Below, in pieces: positions 23,525-33,797 of a stretch of DNA of 56,402 bases. A program made the position numbers and the translations under genes. Location of the stretch: assembly GCF_014836445.1 (NCBI RefSeq), contig NZ_JACSQV010000017.1:1-56402 (forward strand), written 5' to 3'. This DNA is from Cellulomonas avistercoris. Its GTDB lineage: Bacteria; Actinomycetota; Actinomycetes; Actinomycetales; Cellulomonadaceae. Under the pieces are notes generated by a model. That model did not search any database. It was not told where the DNA came from and was given only the letters and a program-made list of their open reading frames with translations. Each line of letters starts with the position of its first letter. Positions within the stretch are counted from its first letter, which is position 1.

Positions 23525-24640
23525 TTGGCAGACACCCAAGTCACGGCAGCTTCTCACGAAGGGGATCACCCGCCGCTCAGTGAACTGGAGCCGCCCGCGC
23601 CGCCGGTTGCACCGGTGTCGATCTCGGGCCCGCCCGTTACACCTGCACAACGCATCGCGTTCTATTCACCGGAGGAGTGGGAACACTTCATCCGCGAGTG
23701 GGCAACAGCTATCAGGCCGTCGTATATCCAAATAAAACGGCTCGGTGGGTCGAACGACAAGGGTGCCGATGTGGCTGCATTCAAGACTGACCAGGGCTTC
23801 GAGGGCGCTTGGGATTGCTTCCAGGGGAAGCACTATGCGAAGCCGCTTGGCTGGGCAGACGCATTTCCGGAGATGGTTAAGATTCTCAATGGCGTCGTGA
23901 GTGGTCACTATATACTTCCGGATTCCTACGCATTCTTGGCGCCCAAGGGGTGTGGTACAGGTCTTAATCGCCTCCTGAGCAAGCCGACGGAACTCCGTGA
24001 GAAATTCCTCGAAGAGCTCGACAACGCGAAGCCGGCCACCGCGGGGCTCGGAAGGGCGCAGAACGCCAAGGTGCGCGATTTTGCTGCGGCGACGGACTTC
24101 ACCGTGTTCAAGTCCATCGAGCTCGTCGATGCTATCGAAACGCATCGAGCCACGCCATACCATGTCGCTCGATTCGGAGGGCCGCTTCCGCCGCGGCCGG
24201 CGGTAACAGGCGCGCCGGGAACTATTCATCGGTCAGAGGCTCGATACGTCGCACAACTCATGGAGGTCTACCGCGAGGCTTGGCCCGCGGAAGGTCTGAC
24301 TCTGGATACGCTTCAGAGTCAACCTCGCCTAGCGGCACATTTCCAGCGGCAGCGCGAGTCGTTCTACTCTGCAGAATCGCTGAGACTTCATGCGCGTGAC
24401 GCCGTGCCCCCGGGAACCTTCGAGGCATTGCAGGACGATGTACACTCCGGCGTCGTCGAAATCGCCGAAGCCGATCACACGAGTTCGATGGAACGCCTGA
24501 CGCAGGTGCTGCAAACTTCTACATACATCAATCTGAGCGCACATGCGCTTACGACGATTTCTCAGACTGATGACCGAAAAGGAATTTGCCACCAGTTGGC
24601 GAACGAGGACAGGTTGACGTGGCTGCTGGCTCAGTCATGA
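23525..24640 (+). CDS. ABC-3C system effector: nuclease domain fused to the CTD component
   Basis: A 371-residue fusion (counted from TTG 23525). The N-terminal part has a restriction-endonuclease-like core: a helix with SPEEWEHFIREWA, then GSNDKGADVAAF and AWDCFQGKHY, giving D82 and Q100-x-K102, the D...(E/Q)-x-K pattern of Mrr-like nucleases. The C-terminal ~140 residues (from HRSEARYVAQLMEVYREAW, through HFQRQRESFYSAESLRLHARD and PPGTFEALQDDVHSGVVEI) match the CTD component of ABC-three-component systems. In that scheme the CTD protein carries the effector and the ATPase acts as sensor. ATGA overlap with the next gene. The base composition is clearly lower in GC than outside the island, a sign of transfer. 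Confidence 0.82.
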   Translation: MADTQVTAASHEGDHPPLSELEPPAPPVAPVSISGPPVTPAQRIAFYSPEEWEHFIREWATAIRPSYIQIKRLGGSNDKGADVAAFKTDQGFEGAWDCFQGKHYAKPLGWADAFPEMVKILNGVVSGHYILPDSYAFLAPKGCGTGLNRLLSKPTELREKFLEELDNAKPATAGLGRAQNAKVRDFAAATDFTVFKSIELVDAIETHRATPYHVARFGGPLPPRPAVTGAPGTIHRSEARYVAQLMEVYREAWPAEGLTLDTLQSQPRLAAHFQRQRESFYSAESLRLHARDAVPPGTFEALQDDVHSGVVEIAEADHTSSMERLTQVLQTSTYINLSAHALTTISQTDDRKGICHQLANEDRLTWLLAQS

Positions 24641-25113
24641 GCAGTCCGCTCAATGGACCTCTAGAGGTGGCGGTTCGCGTATTGACGCTTCTTGCCGAGG
24701 CGTTCCCGCGCAGCCTCGGCCTGAATCAACTTGTCTTGCTGGATCACGGCCTGTTGCACAGCGAAGACCTCGGCGGCCCCTCGAGTCTCCATCCACCGGT
24801 CCCGATTCGCTCCAGTGAACTAGGCGTGAAGCGAGGTCAACTAACGCTCGGCCTGGAGGTGCTCACTCGGGTGGGCCTGGCGGAGATTTGCGTAGTCCGA
24901 GACGGCATCGATTTCATCGCAGCCGAGGGTGCGCATCCCTTTCTCAGCCTGCTGGAGACCCCATACGCGCGCGGACTTTCCGAGCGAGCGCGATGGGTCA
25001 TCAACCGTTTCGGCGACTTGTCGGATGCTGACCTTCGGGCGGCGATCCGGGACGTGTCAGGGCGATGGGCAGAGGAGTTCGAGAATTTGCCTGCCGAGGA
25101 GAGACTGGGATGA
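24637..25113 (+). CDS. ABC-3C system middle component, MC2 type
   Basis: A 158-residue protein that matches the MC2 family: SPLNGPLEVAVRVLTLLAEA, LNQLVLLDHGLLHSEDLGGP, SLHPPVPIRSSELGVKR and GLSERARWVINRFGDLSD are its conserved blocks. MC proteins link the ATPase to the effector component in ABC-3C systems and are predicted to have a winged-helix fold. The start ATG 24637 overlaps the stop of the nuclease-CTD gene, and its own stop overlaps the ATPase start, so all three proteins are probably made in fixed ratio. An upstream in-frame ATG at 24586 lies inside the previous gene and is rejected. Confidence 0.88.
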   Translation: MSSPLNGPLEVAVRVLTLLAEAFPRSLGLNQLVLLDHGLLHSEDLGGPSSLHPPVPIRSSELGVKRGQLTLGLEVLTRVGLAEICVVRDGIDFIAAEGAHPFLSLLETPYARGLSERARWVINRFGDLSDADLRAAIRDVSGRWAEEFENLPAEERLG

Positions 25114-26981
25114 GTCGACTGCGACTGCTCCACATCACGCTGTGGGGACCGAATGTGCCCCTCTCGACTGTCGAATTCGGGGCCGGTCTAACTCTCATTC
25201 GGGGGCCGTCGGACACCGGCAAGTCCTTCATGGTTGAGGCGATCGATTTCATGCTCGGCGGTAAGTCTCTTAAGGAGATTCCCGAGCGTACCAGTTACTC
25301 CACCGTCCTTTTGGGTGTCCAGCTGCCGACGGGTGAGGTTGTGACAATTTCGCGTAGTGTCGCTGGGGGCGCCTTCTCTCTATATCGCTCCGACCTGCGC
25401 AGTGGGCCGCTTCCCGTATCAGATGAGAACTTGGCGGCCAAGCACAACCCGAAGAACGACAAGAATCTGTCGATGTTCCTGCTCAAGCATTTGGACCTTG
25501 ATAAAGCTCTCATCCGCAAAAATGCGCAGGGAGCCACGGTCTCGCTGAGCTTCCGCGACCTCGTCCACTTGTGCATCATCGATGAAACTAAGATGCAGTC
25601 CGACGTGGCGCCCGCGATCACAGGGCAGTACACAACAAAGACGAAGGAGATCTCGACACTCAAGCTACTCCTCGAGGCAGAGGACGATTCGTCGATCGTT
25701 GCAGCCCAGGACGCACCGACGAGCGCGCGGACCACGGGAGCGAAAATTGAGGTGATCGACCACCTCCTCAGCGATCTCGAAGCACAACTTGCCGATGCAC
25801 CAGAGGAGGGGCAACTTCGTGATCAATTGGCTCGACTGAACGGAGCGATTGAGGATCAGACGTCGGCGGTCGAGGGGCTTCTCGCCGAACGTGCCGCTCT
25901 CGCCGAGCAGACCCGCGAAGTTCAGCAGGCGGCACAAGGTGCCAGGAGGGAACTCGCGGAGGTCGGTGCACTGCAAGGCCGGTTCGGTCTACTGAGCGAG
26001 CAGTACGACTCGGATCTCGAGCGACTGGCCACCATCAAAGAGGCGGGCGTACTCCTTGGCTTCTTCACCCCGGGAGCTTGCCAATTTTGCGGTGCGGAAG
26101 TTGCAGACCAACGGTACAACCATTCGCACAGCGTCGATGGAACGGCGTTCGAGGATTCGGTGGACGCTGAGATCGCTAGAACCAACGAGCTTCGCTCCGA
26201 CCTGGCACTCACACTGGAGGAATTGGCGCGGCGCGGTGAGGAAACCCGCGGGTCGTGGCGCAATGCTGCGGTTCGAGCCAATGCTCTGGCCGCACGGCTT
26301 CAGTCCCTGGATGAGGATTTGAGCCCCGGAGACACGACACTGCGCGAATTGATGGCGATAAAGAGCGGCGTTGAAATGTCGCTGCAATTGTATGTACAGA
26401 TCGCAGACTTGAACCGGTTGAAAGCGGAGATCGCTGACGTGACGCAAGCCGACGTCGCGGTCGTGTCCAATGGATTGAATCTCACTGCGCTCAGTGAGTT
26501 CTCAGCCGAGATCGCAAAGCGACTCGCAGCGTGGGGGTATCCAGATTCATCCTCGGTTCGATATGACCGCTCAGCTCAAGATATTGTGGCCGACGATCAG
26601 TACCGTTCCGCCCATGGCAAGGGTGTTCGTGCGATCCTTCACGCTGCGTTTACCTTGGGCTTGGCCCAATACTGCCTTGACCGAGACATCGCGCACCCGG
26701 GCTTCGTCGTTCTCGACTCGCCCCTCGTCACGTACCGGCCCCCCGAGTCGGGCTCACCCGCGCTACTCGATGAATCGCTTCCAGCAGGGATCGTTCGGGA
26801 TTTCTACCGCGATATACAACGCAGTTTTGACGGTCAGGTCATCGTGATGGAGAACCTCGATCCGACCGAGCCGCTCGGACCCGACGCGGTCGACGTCGTC
26901 TTCACCAAGACGAACGGGCTCGGCCGATACGGGTTTCTGCCGCCGAAGCGCTCGACGGGTGGCCTTGTTGTCCGAGACTAG
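25110..26981 (+). CDS. ABC-3C system ATPase, Rad50/SMC-like with zinc hook
   Basis: A 623-residue ABC ATPase of the Rad50-like type. The Walker A loop is GPSDTGKS (residues 32-39). Coiled-coil arms (about 210-310 and 345-450) flank a zinc-hook-like turn with C324-x2-C327 and H338-x-H340. The C-terminal half has an ABC signature-like segment HGKGVRAILHAAF (502-514) and Walker B HPGFVVLDSP (529-538, D536). In ABC-3C systems this subunit is thought to sense nucleic acid or nucleoprotein and release the effector. ATG 25110 overlaps the MC2 stop. It is the last gene of the operon. AT-richer codons (AAA, ATA, TTG, GAA) are frequent, unlike neighbours outside the island. Confidence 0.88.
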   Translation: MSRLRLLHITLWGPNVPLSTVEFGAGLTLIRGPSDTGKSFMVEAIDFMLGGKSLKEIPERTSYSTVLLGVQLPTGEVVTISRSVAGGAFSLYRSDLRSGPLPVSDENLAAKHNPKNDKNLSMFLLKHLDLDKALIRKNAQGATVSLSFRDLVHLCIIDETKMQSDVAPAITGQYTTKTKEISTLKLLLEAEDDSSIVAAQDAPTSARTTGAKIEVIDHLLSDLEAQLADAPEEGQLRDQLARLNGAIEDQTSAVEGLLAERAALAEQTREVQQAAQGARRELAEVGALQGRFGLLSEQYDSDLERLATIKEAGVLLGFFTPGACQFCGAEVADQRYNHSHSVDGTAFEDSVDAEIARTNELRSDLALTLEELARRGEETRGSWRNAAVRANALAARLQSLDEDLSPGDTTLRELMAIKSGVEMSLQLYVQIADLNRLKAEIADVTQADVAVVSNGLNLTALSEFSAEIAKRLAAWGYPDSSSVRYDRSAQDIVADDQYRSAHGKGVRAILHAAFTLGLAQYCLDRDIAHPGFVVLDSPLVTYRPPESGSPALLDESLPAGIVRDFYRDIQRSFDGQVIVMENLDPTEPLGPDAVDVVFTKTNGLGRYGFLPPKRSTGGLVVRD

Positions 26982-27456
26982 TTGTCCTGGTCCGCGGCAT
27001 TGGTGACACGGGCGGGGTGGGAAGGGGCAGGGCCGGCGGCTGGATGGAAGTGCGACAACCGTCCCGCTGCCGAAGAGGGTCGGCGGGGGCTAATGCCGCG
27101 GAGGCTGACGGAGGTACTCCGACTGCTCTTCGGTGCGGGATGCCGTGCGCGATTCTGCTCGAGCAGAATCCGCTTGCTCGAGCTCGCGTGCGCTCGACCG
27201 GCGCGCTCTGAGAGCAGGTCTATAGCCACGTCGGCGTCGCCGTAGTGCGTGCGCTTCGCTGGGTCGCTGCCGACGAAACGCTCGCTGCGGTCGCCTTCCC
27301 CGACAATCCGGATCACCGCCCGGAGGTGAGCGCGATGCAGCCGGTCTTGGCGCAGTTGGCGATCACGGTCGTCGGGTTCGCACACGACCGGTCCGTGCGG
27401 GTGGACCGCTTCTCGCGCCGGGAGCATAGGGCGGGAGTTGCCCGCGGAGCTCGCCG
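26982..27456. other. Gap after the ABC-3C operon
   Basis: About 475 bases with no convincing gene. Open frames on both strands have poor composition. The one notable element is the perfect palindrome at 27151-27170. GC rises again toward the TniQ gene. Confidence 0.4.
27151..27170. repeat. Perfect 20-bp palindrome
   Basis: GATTCTGCTCGAGCAGAATC is a perfect inverted repeat with no spacer, followed by a TTGCTCGAGCTCG partial echo. It lies about 170 bases after the ABC-3C ATPase stop. It could be a regulator site, part of a terminator or a recombinase site; nothing else shows which. Confidence 0.7.
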
Positions 27457-27825
27457 TCAGAAGTCCAGGTTCCACTGCTCGAGCCTGCGGGCCTTCGAGC
27501 CGATTCTGCGATGCAACATGGTGTGGCGAATCGCCGTACCGAGTGGACCGGGCGTTCGCTCGGTAGTCCGGCTCGTTTCCGGGTTGGTCAGGACGTCAAA
27601 GTCTGCCGAGCATCGCTGAATCAGACCCGCCGGGATGCGTGAGGAGTCGTCACTGAGAGCCAGCCGAAGGTGGTCGGCGAACCCTCGCCTGGTGCGGTGT
27701 GGATCGCGGAGCGTACGCAGCTCGGCCCACTGGAGGGTTGCAACGGCCGCGCGGAGCTCGATGCGCGCACAGAGGTTAGCGGTCAGCTCTGCGTCGCCCA
27801 GCCTCGCAACCGGCTCGACCCCCAA
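27457..27825 (-). CDS. Hypothetical protein downstream of tniQ
   Basis: An open frame of about 122 codons from TTG 27825 (no ATG or GTG fits). Its coding look is fair: G/C third positions, ALTANLCARIELRAAVATLQ-type helical sequence, and a charged C-terminal end (RRIGSKARRLEQWNLDF). It follows the TniQ gene on the same strand by about 90 bases. No family is recognised. It may be a genuine second gene of the TniQ unit or a decayed remnant; the missing ribosome site favours caution. Confidence 0.4.
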   Translation of the reverse strand: MGVEPVARLGDAELTANLCARIELRAAVATLQWAELRTLRDPHRTRRGFADHLRLALSDDSSRIPAGLIQRCSADFDVLTNPETSRTTERTPGPLGTAIRHTMLHRRIGSKARRLEQWNLDF

Positions 27826-27914
27826 GCCTCGTGCTGTGTCGGGCAGTCAAGTCGGGTACCAAGTGAAGGGACCGTCATCATCGGCGGCGCTCGAGCGTAG
27901 GCCGGATCGGACCG

Positions 27915-29534
27915 TTAGCAGACCTGCGGCGTCGTCGTGCCCGAGTGGCGGCCTGGCCGTTCGGACCGAAGCGGAGGGTGCGCCATCGTGAGGCACCCTC
28001 CGGTGTACTTGGCCCAGAAGACTCGCGCGACTGCGATCGCCGTCTCCGGACCTCGACCCTCGGGCAACTCGGCCAGGACCTTCTGAGCGATCGCGCGAAG
28101 GCCCAGACCGTCTCCGCAGGCGAGCCGCCGGCGCTCATAGTCGATCGGAGGCGGCTCCTCGTGGAGCCGGTTGAAGAGGCCGTCGACAGCGCGCAGGTAC
28201 TCCGGCCAGCGCCCACTGTCGTGGATCCTCTTCCAGTGGCGGTGGTAGGCGGGTGCGGAGTGCGCGGGCAAGCCGAGGTTCGTCGCGATGACCGCCCACG
28301 GCCGCGTCGTGCCGTAGCGAGCGAGTGCGATGGACGCAAAGGTGCGTCCGGTCGGTGAGTCGATGCCGAAGTCGTCGGGCGCGTCGAACGCCAGCGCCCC
28401 CGACCAGATCTGCTGAGGAATCCACGCCATGGGCAGGGCCGGTCGCCGATCGATCTCCTGCAGCGTGCGATCGGACGTGTTCCAGTCGTCGGGATACCTC
28501 GGTCGCTCGGATCCCAGCCGGAACCGCAGCTCGTAGCCGAGCGAGACACGTTCATGCAGGTCTCGAAGGCGAACTGCGGTGAGGAGGGGATTTCGCGGTC
28601 GAGCGCGGACGGACGCCCTCGGTCCCATCGGTATGAGCTCGTCGTCGCCACCAAGGGCCCCGTGCTTGATCGCCAGGGCGTACGCGTGAGCCGCGTCCGG
28701 CTGGCGGAGAACCGTCGCTGCGACGTTCCGTGCGTAACGCTCCAGCTCGGCGTCTCCCTCGAAGTCCTTGCCGAGGCGACCGGCGGTCAGGGCTCCAGCC
28801 ATCTCGAACGCTGCCTCGATGACCGTCTCCGCCTCGCCTTCGACGCCGCACGCGAGCACGAGACTGGTCGGTTCGGCGTGCGCCAAGAGCGCGAGGTCGA
28901 ACAGGTACGCCTGAGCTTCGAGTCCACCCGTGGGCGCCGGTCCGGTAGGCATGGTGCGGAGGTCGACGTGGCATCCGTGTCGATATCTGCCGTAGGAGTC
29001 GGTCCCTGTGACGAAGCTGGGGCACAGGTGTGGCTCGTCCGTACTCGTCAGCCAGGCGGGTTCAGCGAACGGCTTCGTGTAGCAGCCCGCACAGCGGTCA
29101 CCGAGGCGGACACCATGGACCGCGCAGTCGAGGTGCCACGGGTCGGTCCAACTGTCCCTCCAGACGCCGTCATCGGAGAGGCAGAGCGGACACCAGCGCG
29201 ACCCGGCGCTCGTTCGGCGAGGGCTCGCCTTCAGAAACTCGGAGCGGTACCTGGTGCGTGTTCCCGCTAGGGCAGTCGCGACCGGCGATCGGAACTCGAC
29301 GAGGTGCAGAGGCTGCATGCCGAGAGCGGTGGCGACGCGTTCGCCGGGCTCGCCGAGCAAGAGTTCCGGCAGGCGCGCCTGAGCCTGTGGCGTGATGCGG
29401 ACCCCGCACTCCTCCAGCAGGGCACGCGGATGTACCCCATACCGGTGGGCTGCTCGCGCGAGCCACGCGTTCAGCTGCTCGTCGGGTCTGCTGCGCGGTT
29501 CGGTGACACCCGGGAACAAACCCACCGCCTCCAA
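27915..29534 (-). CDS. TniQ-family protein (transposon target-selection type), stand-alone
   Basis: A protein of up to 539 residues with the TniQ zinc-binding arrangement: C115-x2-C118 (WCPLC), H134, C137-x2-H140 and C148-x2-C151 (RCAGC). It starts with the usual DEQLNAWLARAAHRYGVHP region. TniQ/TnsD proteins bind target DNA for Tn7- and Tn5053-like transposons and for CRISPR-guided Tn7 relatives. Here no transposase (TniA/TnsB) or TniB/TnsC gene is in reach, so it is either a relic or a TniQ-fold protein with another use. The longest start is TTG 29534; TTG 29519, eight bases after GGAGG, is the better one. One HspR-like site lies immediately upstream. Confidence 0.85.
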   Translation of the reverse strand: MEAVGLFPGVTEPRSRPDEQLNAWLARAAHRYGVHPRALLEECGVRITPQAQARLPELLLGEPGERVATALGMQPLHLVEFRSPVATALAGTRTRYRSEFLKASPRRTSAGSRWCPLCLSDDGVWRDSWTDPWHLDCAVHGVRLGDRCAGCYTKPFAEPAWLTSTDEPHLCPSFVTGTDSYGRYRHGCHVDLRTMPTGPAPTGGLEAQAYLFDLALLAHAEPTSLVLACGVEGEAETVIEAAFEMAGALTAGRLGKDFEGDAELERYARNVAATVLRQPDAAHAYALAIKHGALGGDDELIPMGPRASVRARPRNPLLTAVRLRDLHERVSLGYELRFRLGSERPRYPDDWNTSDRTLQEIDRRPALPMAWIPQQIWSGALAFDAPDDFGIDSPTGRTFASIALARYGTTRPWAVIATNLGLPAHSAPAYHRHWKRIHDSGRWPEYLRAVDGLFNRLHEEPPPIDYERRRLACGDGLGLRAIAQKVLAELPEGRGPETAIAVARVFWAKYTGGCLTMAHPPLRSERPGRHSGTTTPQVC

Positions 29535-29535
29535 G

Positions 29536-29556
29536 GTTGAGCCTCAGAGACTCAAC
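29536..29556. promoter_or_regulatory. HAIR-like HspR site (distal)
   Basis: GTTGAGC-N7-ACTCAAC, an inverted repeat with the seven-base spacer of the HspR consensus CTTGAGT-N7-ACTCAAG. It sits directly before the TniQ gene start and about 120 bases before dnaK. Confidence 0.6.
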
Positions 29557-29599
29557 TTCCGCCGTCTCCAGTTGCCCCGGGACCCCGTCCCACCGCAGA

Positions 29600-29620
29600 C
29601 TTGAGCCCGGTGGACTCAAG
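29600..29620. promoter_or_regulatory. HAIR element for HspR (dnaK promoter)
   Basis: CTTGAGC-CCGGTGG-ACTCAAG, one base off the actinobacterial HAIR consensus. It lies 54 bases before the dnaK start. HspR, encoded at the end of the same operon, represses dnaK operons through such sites together with DnaK. Confidence 0.85.
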
Positions 29621-29673
29621 ACGTCCCGAACGACCGCAGTCGGAGCCCTTGGCTCCAGGAAGAAGGCACACAC

Positions 29674-31529
<1,856 letters not shown>

Positions 31530-31533
<4 letters not shown>

Positions 31534-32159
31534 CCGACGAGCGACCCCAGGCGGGGACCCCCGAGCCCGAGGAGACGCCGCGCTTCACCGACAAGCGCCG
31601 CGTCGACCCGGAGACGGGCGACGTGCGCGAGCCGACGCCCGAGGAGGCCGTGCTGGCCGAGGCCGAGCAGGTCACGACGGAGGCCGAGGAGGCAGTCGTC
31701 CTCGAGGGCCTGGTCGAGGCCGAGAAGCTCGCGGCGGAGCGGCTCGAGGATCTGCAGCGCGCCCAGGCGGCGCACTACAACCTCGAGCAGCAGTACAACG
31801 CGTACGTGAAGCGGTCCAAGGCCGAGGCCCTGGCCGCTCACGACCGCGGTGTCGCCACGGTCGGCGAGGCGCTCATCCCGGTCCTCGACGACATCGAGCT
31901 CGCACGCCGGCACGGTGACCTCACGGGCCCGTTCGCGTCGATCGCCGAGAAACTGGAGTCCACGCTCCAGCGGCTCGGGATCGAGCGGTACGGCGAGGCC
32001 GGGGAGGCGTTCGACCCGGCCGTGCACGAGGCGCTCATGCACGGGCACTCGTCCGACGTCACCGAGCCCACGGTGCGTGAGGTGCTGCAGCCCGGCTACC
32101 GCACGCCCGCACGGATCCTGCGCGCCGCGCGCGTCGCGGTCGTGGACCCGGAGGCCTGA
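31530..32159 (+). CDS. grpE: Nucleotide exchange factor GrpE
   Basis: A 209-residue GrpE. A long, acidic, helical N-terminal part is followed by the conserved core (YNLEQQYNAYVKRSKAEA, then LIPVLDDIELARRHGD) and the beta-wing end (DPAVHEALMHGHSSDVTEPTVREVLQPGYR). It makes DnaK release ADP. The GTG start at 31530 overlaps the dnaK stop, so translation is coupled. About 130 bases separate it from dnaJ. Confidence 0.97.
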
Positions 32160-32289
32160 GGACCAGCATCATCAGCACCACGCACGCCCGCAGGCGGCGG
32201 CCGGGCACCGGCCGCCGCCTCTGCGGCACCCGCATCGTTGGGAGCACGACCACGGACACGCACAGCACGACGAACCGGAGGGAGGCGCC

Positions 32290-33276
32290 GTGACCGGACA
32301 GGACTGGCTGGAGAAGGACTTCTACGCCGTGCTCGGCGTCACCAAGGACGCCGACGCGGCCACGATCAAGAAGGCTTACCGCAAGCTCGCGCGCCAGCTG
32401 CACCCGGACCAGAACCCGGGCGACGCGGCCGCCGAGGCGCGGTTCAAGGACATCGGCGAGGCGTACGCGGTCCTCTCGGACCCCGAGCAGCGCCAGCAGT
32501 ACGACCAGCTGCGCGCCATGGCCGGCGGCGCCCGCTTCACCGCGGGTGGCCGGGGCGGCGGCACGGCCGGCTTCGAGGACGTCTTCGGCGGCATGTTCGG
32601 CGGCGGCGCCAACGGCCCCGGCGGGCGCGTCCGCTACTCGACGACCGGCGCCGGCGGCGCGGGCTTCGAGGACATCCTCGGCGGCCTGTTCGGCGGTGGC
32701 CCCGGGTTCGGGGCGGCACGCGGGCCGCAGCCCGGCGCCGACCTGACGGCGACGACGACGCTGCCGTTCCGCACCGCGGTCGAGGGCTCGACGATCTCGC
32801 TGTCCGTCGAGGGGCGCACCGTCAACGCGCGCATCCCCGCCGGGGTGCGCGACGGGCAGAAGATCCGGCTGCGCGGCAAGGGCCGCCCCGGCGACCAGGG
32901 TGCGCCGGCCGGCGACCTGGTCATCACGGTGCACGTGGAGCCGCACCCCGTGTTCACGCTCGACGGCACCAACCTGCGCGTGACCGTGCCGATCGCCTTC
33001 GACGAGGCCGCGCTCGGCGCGACCATCGAGGTGCCCGCGCTCGACGGCTCCACCGTGCGGGTCAAGGTGCCCGCGGGCACGCCGTCCGGGCGCACGCTGC
33101 GCGTCAAGGGCAAGGGCGTCGTCACGCCCAAGGGCACCGGCGACCTGCTCGTGAGCGTGCAGGTCGTCGTCCCGCAGAAGCTGTCGCACGCGGCCAAAGA
33201 GGCCGTGCAGGCATTCGGCATCGCGACGTCCGGCGAGGACGTGCGCGCCGACCTCATGGCGCAGGCGCGGCGCTGA
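32290..33276 (+). CDS. dnaJ: DnaJ-type co-chaperone (no zinc finger)
   Basis: A 328-residue Hsp40. It has an N-terminal J domain with the HPD motif (ARQLHPDQN), a Gly/Phe-rich region (two FGGMFGGG / GGLFGGGP stretches, about 95-145) and the two C-terminal substrate-binding barrels, but no CxxCxGxG zinc-finger repeats, so it is a type II (CbpA-like) DnaJ. This is common for the dnaJ of actinobacterial hspR operons. GTG 32290 has GGGAGG upstream; longer in-frame extensions run through grpE. The next gene is hspR. Confidence 0.95.
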   Translation: MTGQDWLEKDFYAVLGVTKDADAATIKKAYRKLARQLHPDQNPGDAAAEARFKDIGEAYAVLSDPEQRQQYDQLRAMAGGARFTAGGRGGGTAGFEDVFGGMFGGGANGPGGRVRYSTTGAGGAGFEDILGGLFGGGPGFGAARGPQPGADLTATTTLPFRTAVEGSTISLSVEGRTVNARIPAGVRDGQKIRLRGKGRPGDQGAPAGDLVITVHVEPHPVFTLDGTNLRVTVPIAFDEAALGATIEVPALDGSTVRVKVPAGTPSGRTLRVKGKGVVTPKGTGDLLVSVQVVVPQKLSHAAKEAVQAFGIATSGEDVRADLMAQARR

Positions 33277-33347
33277 CGGACGGCAGGCCCGGCACCACGC
33301 ACGGCAGGTGACACCAGACCACAGGGGGGAGCAGGAAAGGAGGACCG

Positions 33348-33773
33348 ATGGACGAGGACGCGAAGGTCTACGTGATCTCCGTCGCCGCGCAGCTGGCGGG
33401 CATGCACCCGCAGACGCTGCGCCAGTACGACCGCCTCGGACTGGTCCGGCCCGCCCGCACGCGCGGCCGCGGCCGCCGGTACTCCATGCGTGACATCCAG
33501 GTGCTGCGCGAGGTGCAGCGGCTCTCGCAGGACGAGGGCGTCAACCTCGCGGGGATCAAGCGGATCCTCGAGCTCGAGGAGGAGGTCCGGGCGACGCGCC
33601 GGCAGGTCGAGTTCCTGCGGACGCTCGTCGACCCGCGCGGCCGCGTGTTCCGCGCGGACCCGACCGGCAACGTCGTGGCCGACCGCCTGCACCCGTTAGC
33701 GGAGCCGGCTCCCGAGCGTCGCCCGCGCTGGACGCCCCGCCAGCTCACCTCGGGCAGCGGCCCGCGCGACTGA
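33348..33773 (+). CDS. hspR: MerR-family heat-shock repressor HspR
   Basis: A 141-residue regulator. The MerR-type winged helix (VISVAAQLAGMHPQTLRQYD, RRYSMRDIQVLREVQRL) is followed by a short coiled coil (ILELEEEVRATRRQVEFL) and a hydrophilic tail. HspR represses the dnaK operon (often clpB too) by binding HAIR repeats, and needs DnaK as co-repressor; two such repeats precede dnaK here. ATG 33348 follows AAAGGAGG. No terminator is clear after it; the next gene runs toward it on the other strand. Confidence 0.96.
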   Translation: MDEDAKVYVISVAAQLAGMHPQTLRQYDRLGLVRPARTRGRGRRYSMRDIQVLREVQRLSQDEGVNLAGIKRILELEEEVRATRRQVEFLRTLVDPRGRVFRADPTGNVVADRLHPLAEPAPERRPRWTPRQLTSGSGPRD

Positions 33774-33797
33774 CGCTCGGGGCCGGCCGGTGCGCCG

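Noticed and set aside
22065..29534. An integrative element with attachment sites around the whole island
   Set aside because: No integrase gene, tRNA gene or matching direct repeats at the two ends could be found by reading; the island borders are judged only from base composition and content.
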